From assembly GCF_963675985.1 (NCBI RefSeq), contig NZ_OY780958.1, forward strand, positions 2,418,001 through 2,482,000: 64,000 nt of DNA, in the 5' to 3' direction. The translations under genes were made by a program, and so were the position numbers. The DNA comes from an uncultured Roseibium sp. Its GTDB lineage: Bacteria > Pseudomonadota > Alphaproteobacteria > Rhizobiales > Stappiaceae. Positions 8,488-19,200 of the stretch are shown here, piece by piece. The notes below the pieces were generated by a model. It was not told where the DNA came from. It worked only from the letters and a program-made list of their open reading frames with translations, and made no database searches. The number at the start of each line of letters is the position of its first letter. Positions within the stretch are counted from its first letter, which is position 1.

Positions 8488-11052
8488 TCAGGAGCGGGGT
8501 TTCAGGTTTTCCGGGTCGTAGAGCGGCGTATAGCCGACCGCGACCACTTTGACCGGATAGGTTTCGGAGAAATACTCGACGTTCAGCTTGCGGCCGAGCT
8601 CACAGTATTCCTTCGGCAGGTAGGCAAGCGCGATGTTCTTGCCGATGGTCGGGCCATAGGCGACCGAGGTCGTATAGGACAGGCGGCCGAGTTCATCGAC
8701 CAGCGTCTTGCCGGTTTCCGGATCCATGACCGGCATGGCGCCGACCGGATAGCGCTTCACGCCAGCGGCATCCGTGTTTTCGGTCATCACCAGGGTGCAG
8801 AGCATGGCCGGTTGATGGTCTCGGGACTTGTATTCGACGTGCTTTGCCTTGCCGCGGAAGTCGGCTTCCTTGACCTTCGGACGGGCCAGATCGCTTTCGA
8901 TCAGGTTGTACTGGGTCAGGAGGTCGGCATTCTGCAGACGCAGGGACTTTTCCATGCGGCGCGAGTTTGCATAGGTCTCCACGCCGACGGCCATGATGCC
9001 GATTGCGCGTAGCGCATCCCAGACGGCCAGGCCGTCCTCGTAGTTCATGTGCAGTTCCCAGCCCTGCTCGCCGACGTAAGACAGGCGGAACGCGGAGACT
9101 TTCTTACCTGCGATCTCGATCTCCTTGATCGCGGCGAAGGGGAAGTTTTCCGGATCGAGTCCAGCCGGATCGGCCACGACCTTCTTCAGGTTTTCCCGCG
9201 CGTTCGGTCCCCAGATGCCAATAGTCGTGAATTGCTCGCTCACATCGGTCACGGTGACGTCGAAGCCCTTGTCCTCGGCAATCCGCTTGACGTAGTGGTA
9301 GTCGCGCGGGCCGGCATCGGCGCCATCGACCACGCGGCAACGGTCGGCCATGCGGATCACCGTCAGGTCGGCGCGCACCATGCCCTCATCATCGAGGAAG
9401 TGGGTGTAGATGCCCTTGCCGACGTTGGTGTCGCCGCCGATTTTCGCCGCGCAAAGCCATTCCATCAGCGCGACATGATCCGGGCCTTCGACGTCGAACA
9501 TATAGAAGTGCGACAGGTTGATGATGCCGCAGTCCTCGCTCAGTGCCAGGTGTTCGGCATTGGACACGCGCCAGAAATGGCGGTTGTCCCATTCGTTTTC
9601 GCGAACCGGAACCTTGTCGCCGTATTTCTCCAGCAGATGCTCGTTGGCGGCATAACCGTGGGCGCGCTCCCAGCCGCCGAGTTCCATGAAATACCCGCCA
9701 AGCTCGACTTCACGCTCGTAGAACGGCGAGCGCTTGACGTTCCGGCTCGTCGCATAGGGTTCGCGCGGATGGATGGCCGGGAAGTAGATCTTCTGCGCGG
9801 CCTCGTAACAGCGGCTCTCGATGAATTTCTCTTCCAACTGGTGCTGGTAGAAGCGCGAATAGTCGATGGACGCGTGGTCGATTTCCGTGCGGCCGTCGGT
9901 GATCCAGTCGGCGATCAGCTTGCCGTAGCCCGGGCCGTCCTTGACCCAGATGGCGACGCAATACCAGAGGCCACGCACCTTCTGGCTTTCGCCGCAGGAC
10001 GGGCCGCCGCCGGCCGAGACCTGCAACAGACCGTTGAAGGAATGGCCTTCGTTGTAGCCCAGTTCGCCCAGGATCGGCGTCAGCTCCATGGCCCGTTCCA
10101 GCGGTTCGATCACCTGCTCCATTTCCAGATCGCGCTGGGACGGCGATAGGCGTGCCACGTCCTTTTCCAGAAGGTCGCGGGGATGGCACATGCGCGGATT
10201 GTCGGTCTCGTAATAACCCCACTCGATCTGACCGCCCTCCGTCGTCTTCGGATCGCCGGTGTCGCGCATGTAGGCGGAGTTGCCCTGGTCGCGCATCAGG
10301 GGGAAGCCGATATCCTTGCCTGTGCCGGCGAACTCGTTGTACGGACCGAAGAAGGTCAACGGGTGGTCGACCGGCATGACCGGCAGATCCTCGCCGACCA
10401 TTTCCGCAATCAGACGGCCCCAGAGACCCGCACAGACGATGACATGATCGGCCATGATCGTGCCGCGATGGGTGACCACGCCCTTGATACGGCCATCCTC
10501 GACCACAAGCGACTTGGCCGGCGTGTTGGCGAAGGCCTTCAGCTTGCCGCTGGCCTCTCCGGCGTCAACCAGCTTGCCGGCAACGGTCTGCGAACGCGGG
10601 ACGACAAGGCCGGCGTCGGGGTCGAACATGCCGCCCTGGACCATGTCCTCTTCGATCAGGGGGAATTTCTCCTTGATCTCGGCCGGGCTGACGAGCCGGA
10701 CATTGGTGCCGAAGGCCTTGCCGGAGGTCACTTTGCGCTTGATCTCTTCCATCCAGGCATCGTCGCCGGTGCGCGCCACTTCAAAGCCGCCGATACGCGC
10801 GTAGTGGCCCATCTTCTCGAAGAAATCGATGGAATACTGGGTGGTCCAGACGGAGAGATAGTCGTGGCTGGTCGTGTAGCAGAAATCGGAGGCGTGCGCC
10901 GTCGACCCGATGTCTGTGGGAATACCGGACTTGTCGATGCCGACGATATCGGTCCAGCCGCGTTCGATGAGGTGATGCGCCACGGAAGCGCCGACAATGC
11001 CGCCCAGACCAACGATGACGACTTGCGCCCTGTCAGGAAATGCTGACATCAT
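8488..11052 (-). CDS. Dimethylglycine/sarcosine dehydrogenase-like flavoprotein with GcvT domain
   Basis: An 854-residue two-part enzyme. The N-terminal DAO domain (about residues 1-390) begins VVIVGLGGIVGASVAHHL, the FAD dinucleotide fold. An FAO linker follows, then a GcvT/aminomethyltransferase domain (about 430-760) with LSYVGEQGWELHM. Family members oxidise dimethylglycine or sarcosine N-methyl groups and pass the carbon to THF as 5,10-methylene-THF. Dimethylglycine is the product left when bmt or an MttB-type enzyme takes one methyl from glycine betaine, so this gene fits as the next catabolic step. Two adjacent ATG codons (11052 and 11049) are possible starts; AAAGGA lies upstream. Confidence 0.88.
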   Translation of the reverse strand: MMSAFPDRAQVVIVGLGGIVGASVAHHLIERGWTDIVGIDKSGIPTDIGSTAHASDFCYTTSHDYLSVWTTQYSIDFFEKMGHYARIGGFEVARTGDDAWMEEIKRKVTSGKAFGTNVRLVSPAEIKEKFPLIEEDMVQGGMFDPDAGLVVPRSQTVAGKLVDAGEASGKLKAFANTPAKSLVVEDGRIKGVVTHRGTIMADHVIVCAGLWGRLIAEMVGEDLPVMPVDHPLTFFGPYNEFAGTGKDIGFPLMRDQGNSAYMRDTGDPKTTEGGQIEWGYYETDNPRMCHPRDLLEKDVARLSPSQRDLEMEQVIEPLERAMELTPILGELGYNEGHSFNGLLQVSAGGGPSCGESQKVRGLWYCVAIWVKDGPGYGKLIADWITDGRTEIDHASIDYSRFYQHQLEEKFIESRCYEAAQKIYFPAIHPREPYATSRNVKRSPFYEREVELGGYFMELGGWERAHGYAANEHLLEKYGDKVPVRENEWDNRHFWRVSNAEHLALSEDCGIINLSHFYMFDVEGPDHVALMEWLCAAKIGGDTNVGKGIYTHFLDDEGMVRADLTVIRMADRCRVVDGADAGPRDYHYVKRIAEDKGFDVTVTDVSEQFTTIGIWGPNARENLKKVVADPAGLDPENFPFAAIKEIEIAGKKVSAFRLSYVGEQGWELHMNYEDGLAVWDALRAIGIMAVGVETYANSRRMEKSLRLQNADLLTQYNLIESDLARPKVKEADFRGKAKHVEYKSRDHQPAMLCTLVMTENTDAAGVKRYPVGAMPVMDPETGKTLVDELGRLSYTTSVAYGPTIGKNIALAYLPKEYCELGRKLNVEYFSETYPVKVVAVGYTPLYDPENLKPRS

Positions 11053-11394
11053 TCATTCCTTTTCCAAAGACCGGACGCGGAGCGCCGGAGGATCACCACC
11101 GATACCAAAGACCCGCGCGGCAAACTGCAACTCCAGAGCACCGCGCATCCACGCGGCACCGTCTGCCGATCGTTCCTGTTTTGAAGGCAAGCCTAGGTTG
11201 GGTTTCGGAAGCCCAGATGCGGCAAGCCGACATGCTCTGTCGTCAAGGCGCCATCGGTCCAAAAGCGCACCGGCGACGGCGCAGGCGATGGTGACGTTTT
11301 TAGAAAAGGCTAAGACGGATACGGACGGAGGTGGTAAACCCGTCTCACGCACACTCGCAGTCCCTTATTCGAGTGGCCAGATGGAGGCTCAATC
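11053..11394. promoter_or_regulatory. Divergent promoter region between flavoprotein and MttB genes
   Basis: A 342-base non-coding interval between two outward-facing genes of the same pathway, so it should hold both promoters. I looked for a cobalamin-riboswitch box or other known aptamer core and did not recognise one. Short frames here lack coding character. Confidence 0.5.
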
Positions 11395-12936
11395 ATGTCC
11401 GATGCCGCAGTATCCGCGGGACGCCGCGGGAGATCGGCCCGCCGAGAACGCCGGATGTCCGGATCAGGCGGCGTCGGCGCTCCCTACATTACGCGAAACA
11501 TTCCGTTCTACGATGTCCTGAGCGACGAAGGCGCGGAGACGATCGAGGCCAACACCGACCGGATTCTGGCGGAAATCGGCCTGGAATTTCGCGAGGATCC
11601 GGAGGTTCTCGACATCTGGAAAGCGGCCGGCGCCGAGGTTGACGGCGAGCGGGTCCGCTTTCCAAAGGGCATGCTGCAGGAACTGGTCAAGACGGCGCCT
11701 TCCCAGTTCACCCAGCACGCGCGCAATCCTGCCCGGAGCGTGGAAATCGGCGGCAACAATCTGGTGTTTGCCCCCGTCTACGGGCCTCCTTTCGTCACCG
11801 ATCTCGACAACGGCCGGCGCTACGGCACGATCGAGGATTTCCGCAATTTCGTGAAGCTGGCCTACATGTCGCCGTGGATGCACCACTCGGGCGGCACCGT
11901 CTGCGAGCCGGTCGATCTGCCGGTGAACAAGCGCCATTTCGACATGGTCTATTCCCATATCAAATATTCCGACAAGCCGTTCATGGGCTCCGTGACCGCG
12001 CCTGAACGGGCGGAAGATTCGGTGAAGATGGCGCAGATCGTGTTCGGCGAGGAATTCGTCGACCAGAACTGCGTGATGATCCAGCTGATCAACGCCAACT
12101 CCCCGCTGGTGTTCGATGCCACCATGCTCGGCGCGCTCAAGGTTTACGCACGCGCCAACCAGGCCTGCATCGTGTCGCCGTTTATCCTGGCCGGCGCGAT
12201 GAGCCCGGTGACCGTCGCCGGCACCCTGTCGCAGGTCCTCGCCGAGGCGCTGGCCGGTTGCGCCCTGACCCAGCTCCTGCGGCCGGGCGCACCGGTCGTC
12301 TTCGGCGCCTTCGTCAGTTCCATATCCATGCAATCGGGTGCGCCGACCTTCGGCAGCCCTGAAGGCACGCTGCTTTTGAACGGCGCGTCCAAGCTCGCCC
12401 GCAGGCTCAATCTGCCGTTCCGTTCCGGGGGCTCCTTCACGGCCTCCAAGGTGCCGGATGCCCAGTCGGCTCAGGAATCGGCCCAAACGATTACGGCCAC
12501 CGTCCAGTCCGGGGTGAATTTTGCGCTTCATTCGGCCGGTTGGCTCGAAGGCGGCCTGTGCTCTTCTTATGAAAAGTTCATCCTCGATGCCGACCAGCTC
12601 GGAATGATGCATGTCCTGGCCAGGGGAATCGATCTTTCCGACGAGGCCATGGCCATGGATGCTCTTCAGGAAGTCGGGCCCGGCGGCCACTTCCTCGGGG
12701 CAGCACATACCCAGCGCAACTTCGAAAGCGCGTTCTACCGCTCGTCGATCGCCGACAACAATTCCTACGAACAATGGCTGGCGGACGGCGAACTGGATGC
12801 GGCACGGCGCGCCAACCGAATCTGGAAGGAACAACTGGCGGCTTACGGCGGTCCGGAGCTCGATCCGGCCATCGATGAGGCCCTGCAGGATTTCATGGCT
12901 AATCGAAAATCATCTTTTCCGGACAGCAACGTTTAG
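11395..12936 (+). CDS. MttB-family (trimethylamine/betaine):corrinoid methyltransferase, non-pyrrolysine
   Basis: A 513-residue member of the trimethylamine methyltransferase superfamily. The frame is uninterrupted, so it has no in-frame amber codon for pyrrolysine. Such members include the glycine betaine methyltransferase MtgB. Typical segments are NIPFYDVLSDEGAETIE, the GGTVCEPVD loop and a GGHFLGAAHTQRNF C-terminal motif. It probably removes one methyl from a quaternary amine and gives it to a corrinoid protein. The start ATG 11395 has GGAGG upstream. The N-terminus carries an arginine-rich leader (GRRGRSARRERR) before the fold begins. Substrate choice between glycine betaine and related betaines cannot be decided here. 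Confidence 0.9.
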   Translation: MSDAAVSAGRRGRSARRERRMSGSGGVGAPYITRNIPFYDVLSDEGAETIEANTDRILAEIGLEFREDPEVLDIWKAAGAEVDGERVRFPKGMLQELVKTAPSQFTQHARNPARSVEIGGNNLVFAPVYGPPFVTDLDNGRRYGTIEDFRNFVKLAYMSPWMHHSGGTVCEPVDLPVNKRHFDMVYSHIKYSDKPFMGSVTAPERAEDSVKMAQIVFGEEFVDQNCVMIQLINANSPLVFDATMLGALKVYARANQACIVSPFILAGAMSPVTVAGTLSQVLAEALAGCALTQLLRPGAPVVFGAFVSSISMQSGAPTFGSPEGTLLLNGASKLARRLNLPFRSGGSFTASKVPDAQSAQESAQTITATVQSGVNFALHSAGWLEGGLCSSYEKFILDADQLGMMHVLARGIDLSDEAMAMDALQEVGPGGHFLGAAHTQRNFESAFYRSSIADNNSYEQWLADGELDAARRANRIWKEQLAAYGGPELDPAIDEALQDFMANRKSSFPDSNV

Positions 12937-13240
12937 CTCCCCTTTCAGAGTGTTTCGAAGGATTTGCCCGGACCCTTGGCGGGCCCGGGTAACGCCCCTC
13001 CTCCAAAATGCTGTCTCTTAGGCAGTGGAAACTCTTGCAAGTCTCGGCTAGGCTTATTAAACACCGCCGATATGCCTGCGGTGCAGCATTGGCCGTGAGC
13101 CATTAATCGAGAGGCGAGTGCCCTTAGGGGAACTCATGGAGGGTGGTTAATAAAAATGCATAGCGCGCACTGCGTTCCACTCACCTTATTCGTATTCCCA
13201 TCGATCGCTTGTTACGGCGAAATACGCTGAAGGTTGCTCA
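12937..13240 (+). other. Intergenic gap with hairpin, upstream of rkpA
   Basis: A 304-base gap. A near-perfect hairpin follows the MttB gene: CCCGGACCC (12967-12975) pairs with GGGCCCGGG (12981-12989) around TTGGC, with one mismatch and no T-run. It is a plausible terminator. The remaining 250 bases, AT-richer near 13130-13240, probably carry the rkpA promoter. No gene was seen. Confidence 0.5.
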
Positions 13241-16200
13241 GTGGCTTCATTACATTCAAATATTGATATCGTCGGTTATGCGAGCCGGTTGCCGGGCGCG
13301 AACAATTCGGAAGATTTCTGGGCGCTGCTGCGCGACGGAAAATGCGCCGTAACATCGGTTTCAAACGACAGATGGCCGCTGGCCCGCTTCGGACACCCTG
13401 ACAAGTCCTCCTCCGGCAAAAGCTACACCTGGGCGGCCGGCCAGCTCGATGACGTCTGGGGTTTCGATCCGTCCTTTTTCGGCATCTCTCCGCGTGAAGC
13501 GCTCCAGATAGATCCCCAGCAGCGCCTGTTGCTGCAGCTGGTCTGGGAAGCCCTCGAACACGCCAATGTTCCGCCAAGCGAACTGGCAGGGACCGCGACC
13601 GGAGTTTATGTCGGTGCCTCATCCCTCGATTATCACCACAGGTTCATAGGCGACCCGGCAACCGCCGACATGCAATTCATGACCGGCAATACGCTGTCGA
13701 TCGTGTCGAACCGCATTTCCTATATCTATGACCTGCGCGGCCCCAGTTTCACGGTCGATACCGCCTGTTCCTCTTCCCTGGTCGCGCTGCATGAAGCAAT
13801 TTCCGCGATCGAGAGCGGTCAGATCGATACGGCCATCGTTTGCGGCGTCAGCCTGCTTTTGAGCCCCTTCGCGTTCATCGGCTTCTCGCGGGCCACCATG
13901 TTGTCGCCGACAGGCCTCTGCCAGGCATTCGATGCCAATGGCGACGGCTATGTGCGCTCCGAAGGTGGCGTTGCGATCGTGCTGCGCTCAAAACGCGCCA
14001 AAGCGCTTAATGGCGCGCGAAGCCACGGGAAGATCATGGCGTCCGGCATCAATGCCGACGGCCGCACGGTCGGCTTGTCCCTGCCCTCACCTTATGCGCA
14101 GGCGGATCTGCTGCGTGAAATGTACGACGGCCTCGGGATCGACCCGAACGCGCTCGCCTTTGTGGAAGCGCACGGCACGGGAACCCGCGTCGGCGATCCG
14201 GCGGAAGCCGATGCCCTGGGCAAGGTCATCGGCCAGAAACGCTCCGACGTCCTGCCGATCGGGTCCGTCAAGACCAATGTCGGCCACCTGGAACCGGTCT
14301 CGGGCCTCGTCGGACTGGTCAAGTCGCTTCTGGCGCTGAAGCATGACACGTTGCCGAAGTCTCTGCATTTTAACACGCCCAATCCGGATATCCCGTTCGA
14401 GGAACTTAACCTCAAGGTCGCAAGCGAACAGGTCGCGCTTGCCCGCTCCGAAAAGCCGCGCCTTGCCGGTATCAACTCGTTCGGCTTCGGCGGCACCAAT
14501 GCCCACACGGTGATCGCGGATGGCGATCCCGAACCGGTGGCGAACGACGCGATTTCGCCGGCCGCACCGCTGATCCTGTCCGCCCGCTCCAAGGATGCGC
14601 TGAAGGAACTGGCCGCACGCTATCGCGATCGGCTGAAGGATGCGGATGGTAAAGACGCGGCACGCGTTACGGTTTCCGCCGCTCATGCGCGTGAGCTCCT
14701 GGCGCAGCGTCTTGTCGTTTCCGGCGACACGCCGGAAAGCCGGCTGGCGTCCCTTGAAGCGTTTCTCGCCGAAGAGGATGCGCCGGAGGCGATCGCCGGC
14801 GAAGCCCTCAAGCAGAAGGAGAAGATCGGCTTCGTCTTCTCCGGCAACGGTTCCCAGTGGGCCGGCATGGGCCAGGAAGCCTACCAGAAAGACGAAACCT
14901 TCCGGCTCGCGTTCGAGCGGGTCGACAAGATCTTCATGGGCATCGGCGGCTGGTCGCTTCTGACCACCCTATTCGCCGAAGACCTGGAAAACGATATCGA
15001 ACGTGCGGAAATCTCTCAGCCGCTGCTGTTCGCCATCCAGGTTGCCCTGGTCGAGGCATTGAAACGCCGCGGCATCGAAGCGGATGGCGCCTGCGGACAC
15101 AGCGTCGGCGAGGTCGCCGCTGCCTGGTGCTGCGGTGCCTTGACCCTTGAACAGGCCGTCAAAGTCATTCACGCCCGGTCCAGCGAACAGGAAGTGGTCC
15201 GAGACCTCGGCTCCATGGCCGCCCTTCTGCTGCCGGCCGAAGCCGCCTTGGCCGCAATGGAGGAAAGCGGCCTGCCTCGCCTTGAACTGGCCGCGATCAA
15301 CAGCCCGCGCAGTGTTACCATTTCCGGCGACACCGATAGCCTGGACGCCTTCGCGAAATTCGCCCGCAAGAAGAAGTGGGCTCTGCGCCGGCTGAACCTG
15401 GCCTATCCGTTCCACAGCGCCCTGGTGGACCCGATCCGGGACCCGCTTCTGACGGCTCTGACCGGTGTTACGCCGCAGGCACCGGTCCTGCCCTTCTACT
15501 CGACCGTCGAGCCGGAGGCGCAAGACCTGGCGCTTGATAGCGATTACTGGTGGCGCAACGTTCGTCAGCCGGTGAAATTCGCCGACGCCATTTCGAAGAT
15601 GAGCGAAGATGGATTCGGCGTTCTGGTGGAGATCGGACCGAAAGCGGTGCTCGGCACCTATATGAACGACGTTCTGCGCAGCGACGGGAAAAAGGCGACG
15701 GTGCTGGCAAGCCTGGAGCAGCCGGGCAAGAACACCGCGCCGGTGCAAAATCCGGTCGCCAAGGTGGCAAGTGCCATGGTTGCCCATGGCGGCAGGGTGG
15801 ATCTCTCCCGCTTCGTCGCCCCGCGGCCGAATGCATTGGCCAAACTCCCGGGTTACCCCTGGCAGAATTCACCCTACATGCCCGATCCCACGTCGGAACG
15901 GGTGGACTTTATGTTCGGACGGACCTGGCCCCTGCTCGGCTACCGTCTGCGCCAGGACGTGGCGGAATGGTTCAACCATGTGGACGCTGTCGCCATTCCC
16001 TGGCTGGCGGACCACAAGGTCGAGGAATCGGTCGTTTTCCCCGCTGCCGGTTATACGGAAATGATACTGCGGGCGACCTTGAGCTGGACCAAGAGCGATA
16101 CGGTCGAGATCCGCGATCTGGACATCCTGCGCCCGCTGGTCATCGACAGTGGTGAGACCTGGGAGACGGAAGTCCGGATCTCGCCGGATGACCGGGTCGT

Positions 16201-19200
16201 GGAAATTTATTCAAGACCACGCCTGCAGGACAGCGACTGGTCGCTGAACGCCCGCGGCCATTTCGTGACACCGTCGGAAACCGACCATACGCCATGGCTG
16301 CCGGCAGGCGAGCAGGAAGCCTCCCGGCTGAATCACGACGACCTTTACACGATCACCCGCTCTTTCGGCCTGGAATACGGCCCGGTCTTCCGGCGCGCGG
16401 ACCATGTCATTACCCATGACCAACGCTCCGCCACGGTCTACCTTCGCCCACAGGACGACTGCCTAGCGCAGACCGAACTCTCCCTTTGCCCGACGCTGGT
16501 CGATTCCGGCTTCCACGGTCTTTTCGCCCTGCTGCAGTCGGTTCCGGGCGTTCCGGAAAAGACGAGCTTCCTGCCGATTCGCATCGGCAGCCTTCGGCTG
16601 CTGCAGCCGGAAGCGATGCCCGAGGCGGTCCGCATCAAGGTGACCAAGGCCTCGCCACGGTCCATCGAGGCCACATTCGAATATATCGACGCCAACGGAG
16701 CGGTTATTGCCCGCCTGGCGCAGACCCGCTTCCGGGCCGTCAAACTTGGACGGGAAACCCGTCCGAACGAGCTCATCTACAAGCAGCTGGCCACGCTCTT
16801 GCCGGACGCCGACCGCAAAGCGCCGGCCGAAACGGTTCTACCGAATGGCTTTGCAGCCTTTGCCGGAGAGATCGGCGTATCGGCCGACGAAGCGCCGGAA
16901 CTGGAAGATTCCGTGCTTCTCATCGAGGCTCTGGGGCGGACGATTGCCCACGAAACGCTCTGGCAATTCTGCGATAATGGCAGGTTCGACCTGACCGCCC
17001 TGATCGGCACGACCAAGATCCATGAGACAGCGCGCGCGCTTGTCCATTCCCTGCTGGGATGGCTTGAGGAAAGCGAGCTTGCCGCTAAAGCCGAGGGCGG
17101 CTGGCAGTTGTCCGACCCCGCTGATGGGCCCGATGCGTCGCTGCTGATGCAGACCATCGCGCTGGAGGGCGCGCGCCATATCGCCGAAGCCTCGCTTCTT
17201 GCGCGTCTCTACACCGGGCTTGCCGATGTTCTCCGGGACGGGCTTCCATCCACGGCCGGAGATCTCTATGCGAGCGGGCTTTACGACGCCTATCTGACCG
17301 CTTCCCCTGCGGCGACAGCCAATTCCGGCGCCCTGAAAACCGCGGTTCTGGGACTGGTGGACAATTGGCCGGAAGATCGGGCGCTGCGCTGCCTCGTTGT
17401 CGGAGCGTCCGCACACGACGTCATTCAGTCGCTCGACCGCCAGCTCGATCCGCGTCGAATGTCCGTAGCGGTCACCGATCCGTCGGACAGCCAGCTCGGC
17501 CGCGGAGCCCGCCTTTGGACAGGAAGCACCTCGACCCAGTTCCACGAGTTCGAGGACGACACGCTTGCGAAGCACGCCCCATTCGACCTCATTGTCTTCG
17601 GAGAATCGATCGCCGAACTGCGGGAAGGCCAGCTTTCGAAGATCGCCGACATGGCGGTGGAAGACGCTCTGCTTGTGGCCGCCGAACACCTTCCCGCCCC
17701 GCTCACGGATATGATCCGAGGCATTGGACAGGACTGGTGGCAGGACGGAGACAGCGATGTCGCACTGTCCAGATTGAACGAGGACTGGAGTGAGATCCTT
17801 TCCCGGGCCGGTTTTGGACACATCGAAACCGCGACGCTGAACAGCACTGTCGCCGAAGGCGATCTGATTGCGGCCCGCGCCGGCGCCAAGCCGGAACAGA
17901 CGGCCGGTGAAGCGGAAGGCGAAGCCGCACAGGCAGCTCCCGAAGCCGTACATTTCCTTCTGTTCACGGATGAGGAAGGCCCCGCGCGCAAATTGGCCGA
18001 TGGCCTCTCGGCCTGTCTCAACCGGGAGGATGTTGCGACCACCCTCCTGATCGCCGGTCCGGAAACGAAAGAGGTTTCCGAAGGCGTCTGGATGATCGAT
18101 GTCGACGGCGAGAGCGATGTCCTGAAGCAGCAGCTTGGTAAAGCGAGCGGGCGTCTGGTTCATCTTCAGGGCGGTTATGCCGACAAGACGGATGCCCTCA
18201 GCGTGGTCGACAAGCGCACATGGTCGCTGACACGGATCCTCAACACGCTCGGCGCCGAAGATGGCGAGATCGTCATCGTTGCCCCCGGCGGCGCGCAGGA
18301 TCTCGCGGGCGGCATCGCCCATTGCCCGGAGCAGGCTGGAACCTGGGCCTACGGCCGCGTGGCGATGAATGAGTTTCCCCAGGCAAACATTCGCCTGATC
18401 GACCTTTCCCCGACACTCGAACCGGGCATTGCCGCATCGCGGCTTGCCGAGGAACTGCTGCGCGATAGCGATGAGCGGGAAGTCGTCCTGGATGGCCGCA
18501 ACCGGTCCGGCCTCAGAATCCTGCAGGGCGGTGTCTTGCCGGAACGGACGGTCTCCGGCGGAGCCCGCCCCGGAATGCGTCTGGAAATCCTGCGCCAGGG
18601 CGCGCTGGACCAATTGTCGTGGCAAGCCATCGACCGGGCCGAACCGCAGGGGTCGGTCGTCGAGATCGCCGTTGAGGCCAGCGGCCTCAATTTCCGTGAT
18701 GTCATGTGGGCGCTCGGCCTTTTGCCTGAAGAGGCGCTGGAAGACGGCTTTGCCGGTCCCACGCTCGGAATGGAGTGCTGCGGCACCGTCGTCGCCTGCG
18801 GTCCCGAAGTGACGCGCTTCCGACCCGGAGACCGGGTCATCACCTTCGCACCGGCCTGTTTCGCAAGCCATGTCACCGTGGACGAGAGCGGCTGTGCGCC
18901 GATGCCCTCCACGGTTTCTCCGGAGGAAGCGGCAACCATCCCGGTGACCTTCCTCACCGCCTATTATGCCCTGGTGCATCTCGCTAGGCTGTCGGAGGGT
19001 GAAACGGTCCTGATCCACGGCGGCGCCGGCGGTGTCGGCCTTGCCGCCCTCCAGATTGCCAAGTGGCGCGGCGCGCGGATCATCACAACGGCCGGTTCTC
19101 CGGAAAAGCGGAACGTGCTGAAGCTGCTAGGCGCCGATGTGGTCCTCGACTCGCGCAGCCTCTCTTTTGTCGACGCGGTCATGAAGGAAACGGGCGGCGA

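Noticed and set aside
11053..11394. Possible cobalamin or SAM riboswitch upstream of the MttB and flavoprotein genes
   Set aside because: I could not find a B12 box or a known SAM aptamer core by eye; only ordinary promoter-like sequence.
11395..12936. Pyrrolysine (amber read-through) in the MttB gene
   Set aside because: The frame is continuous with no in-frame TAG, so it is a non-pyrrolysine member.
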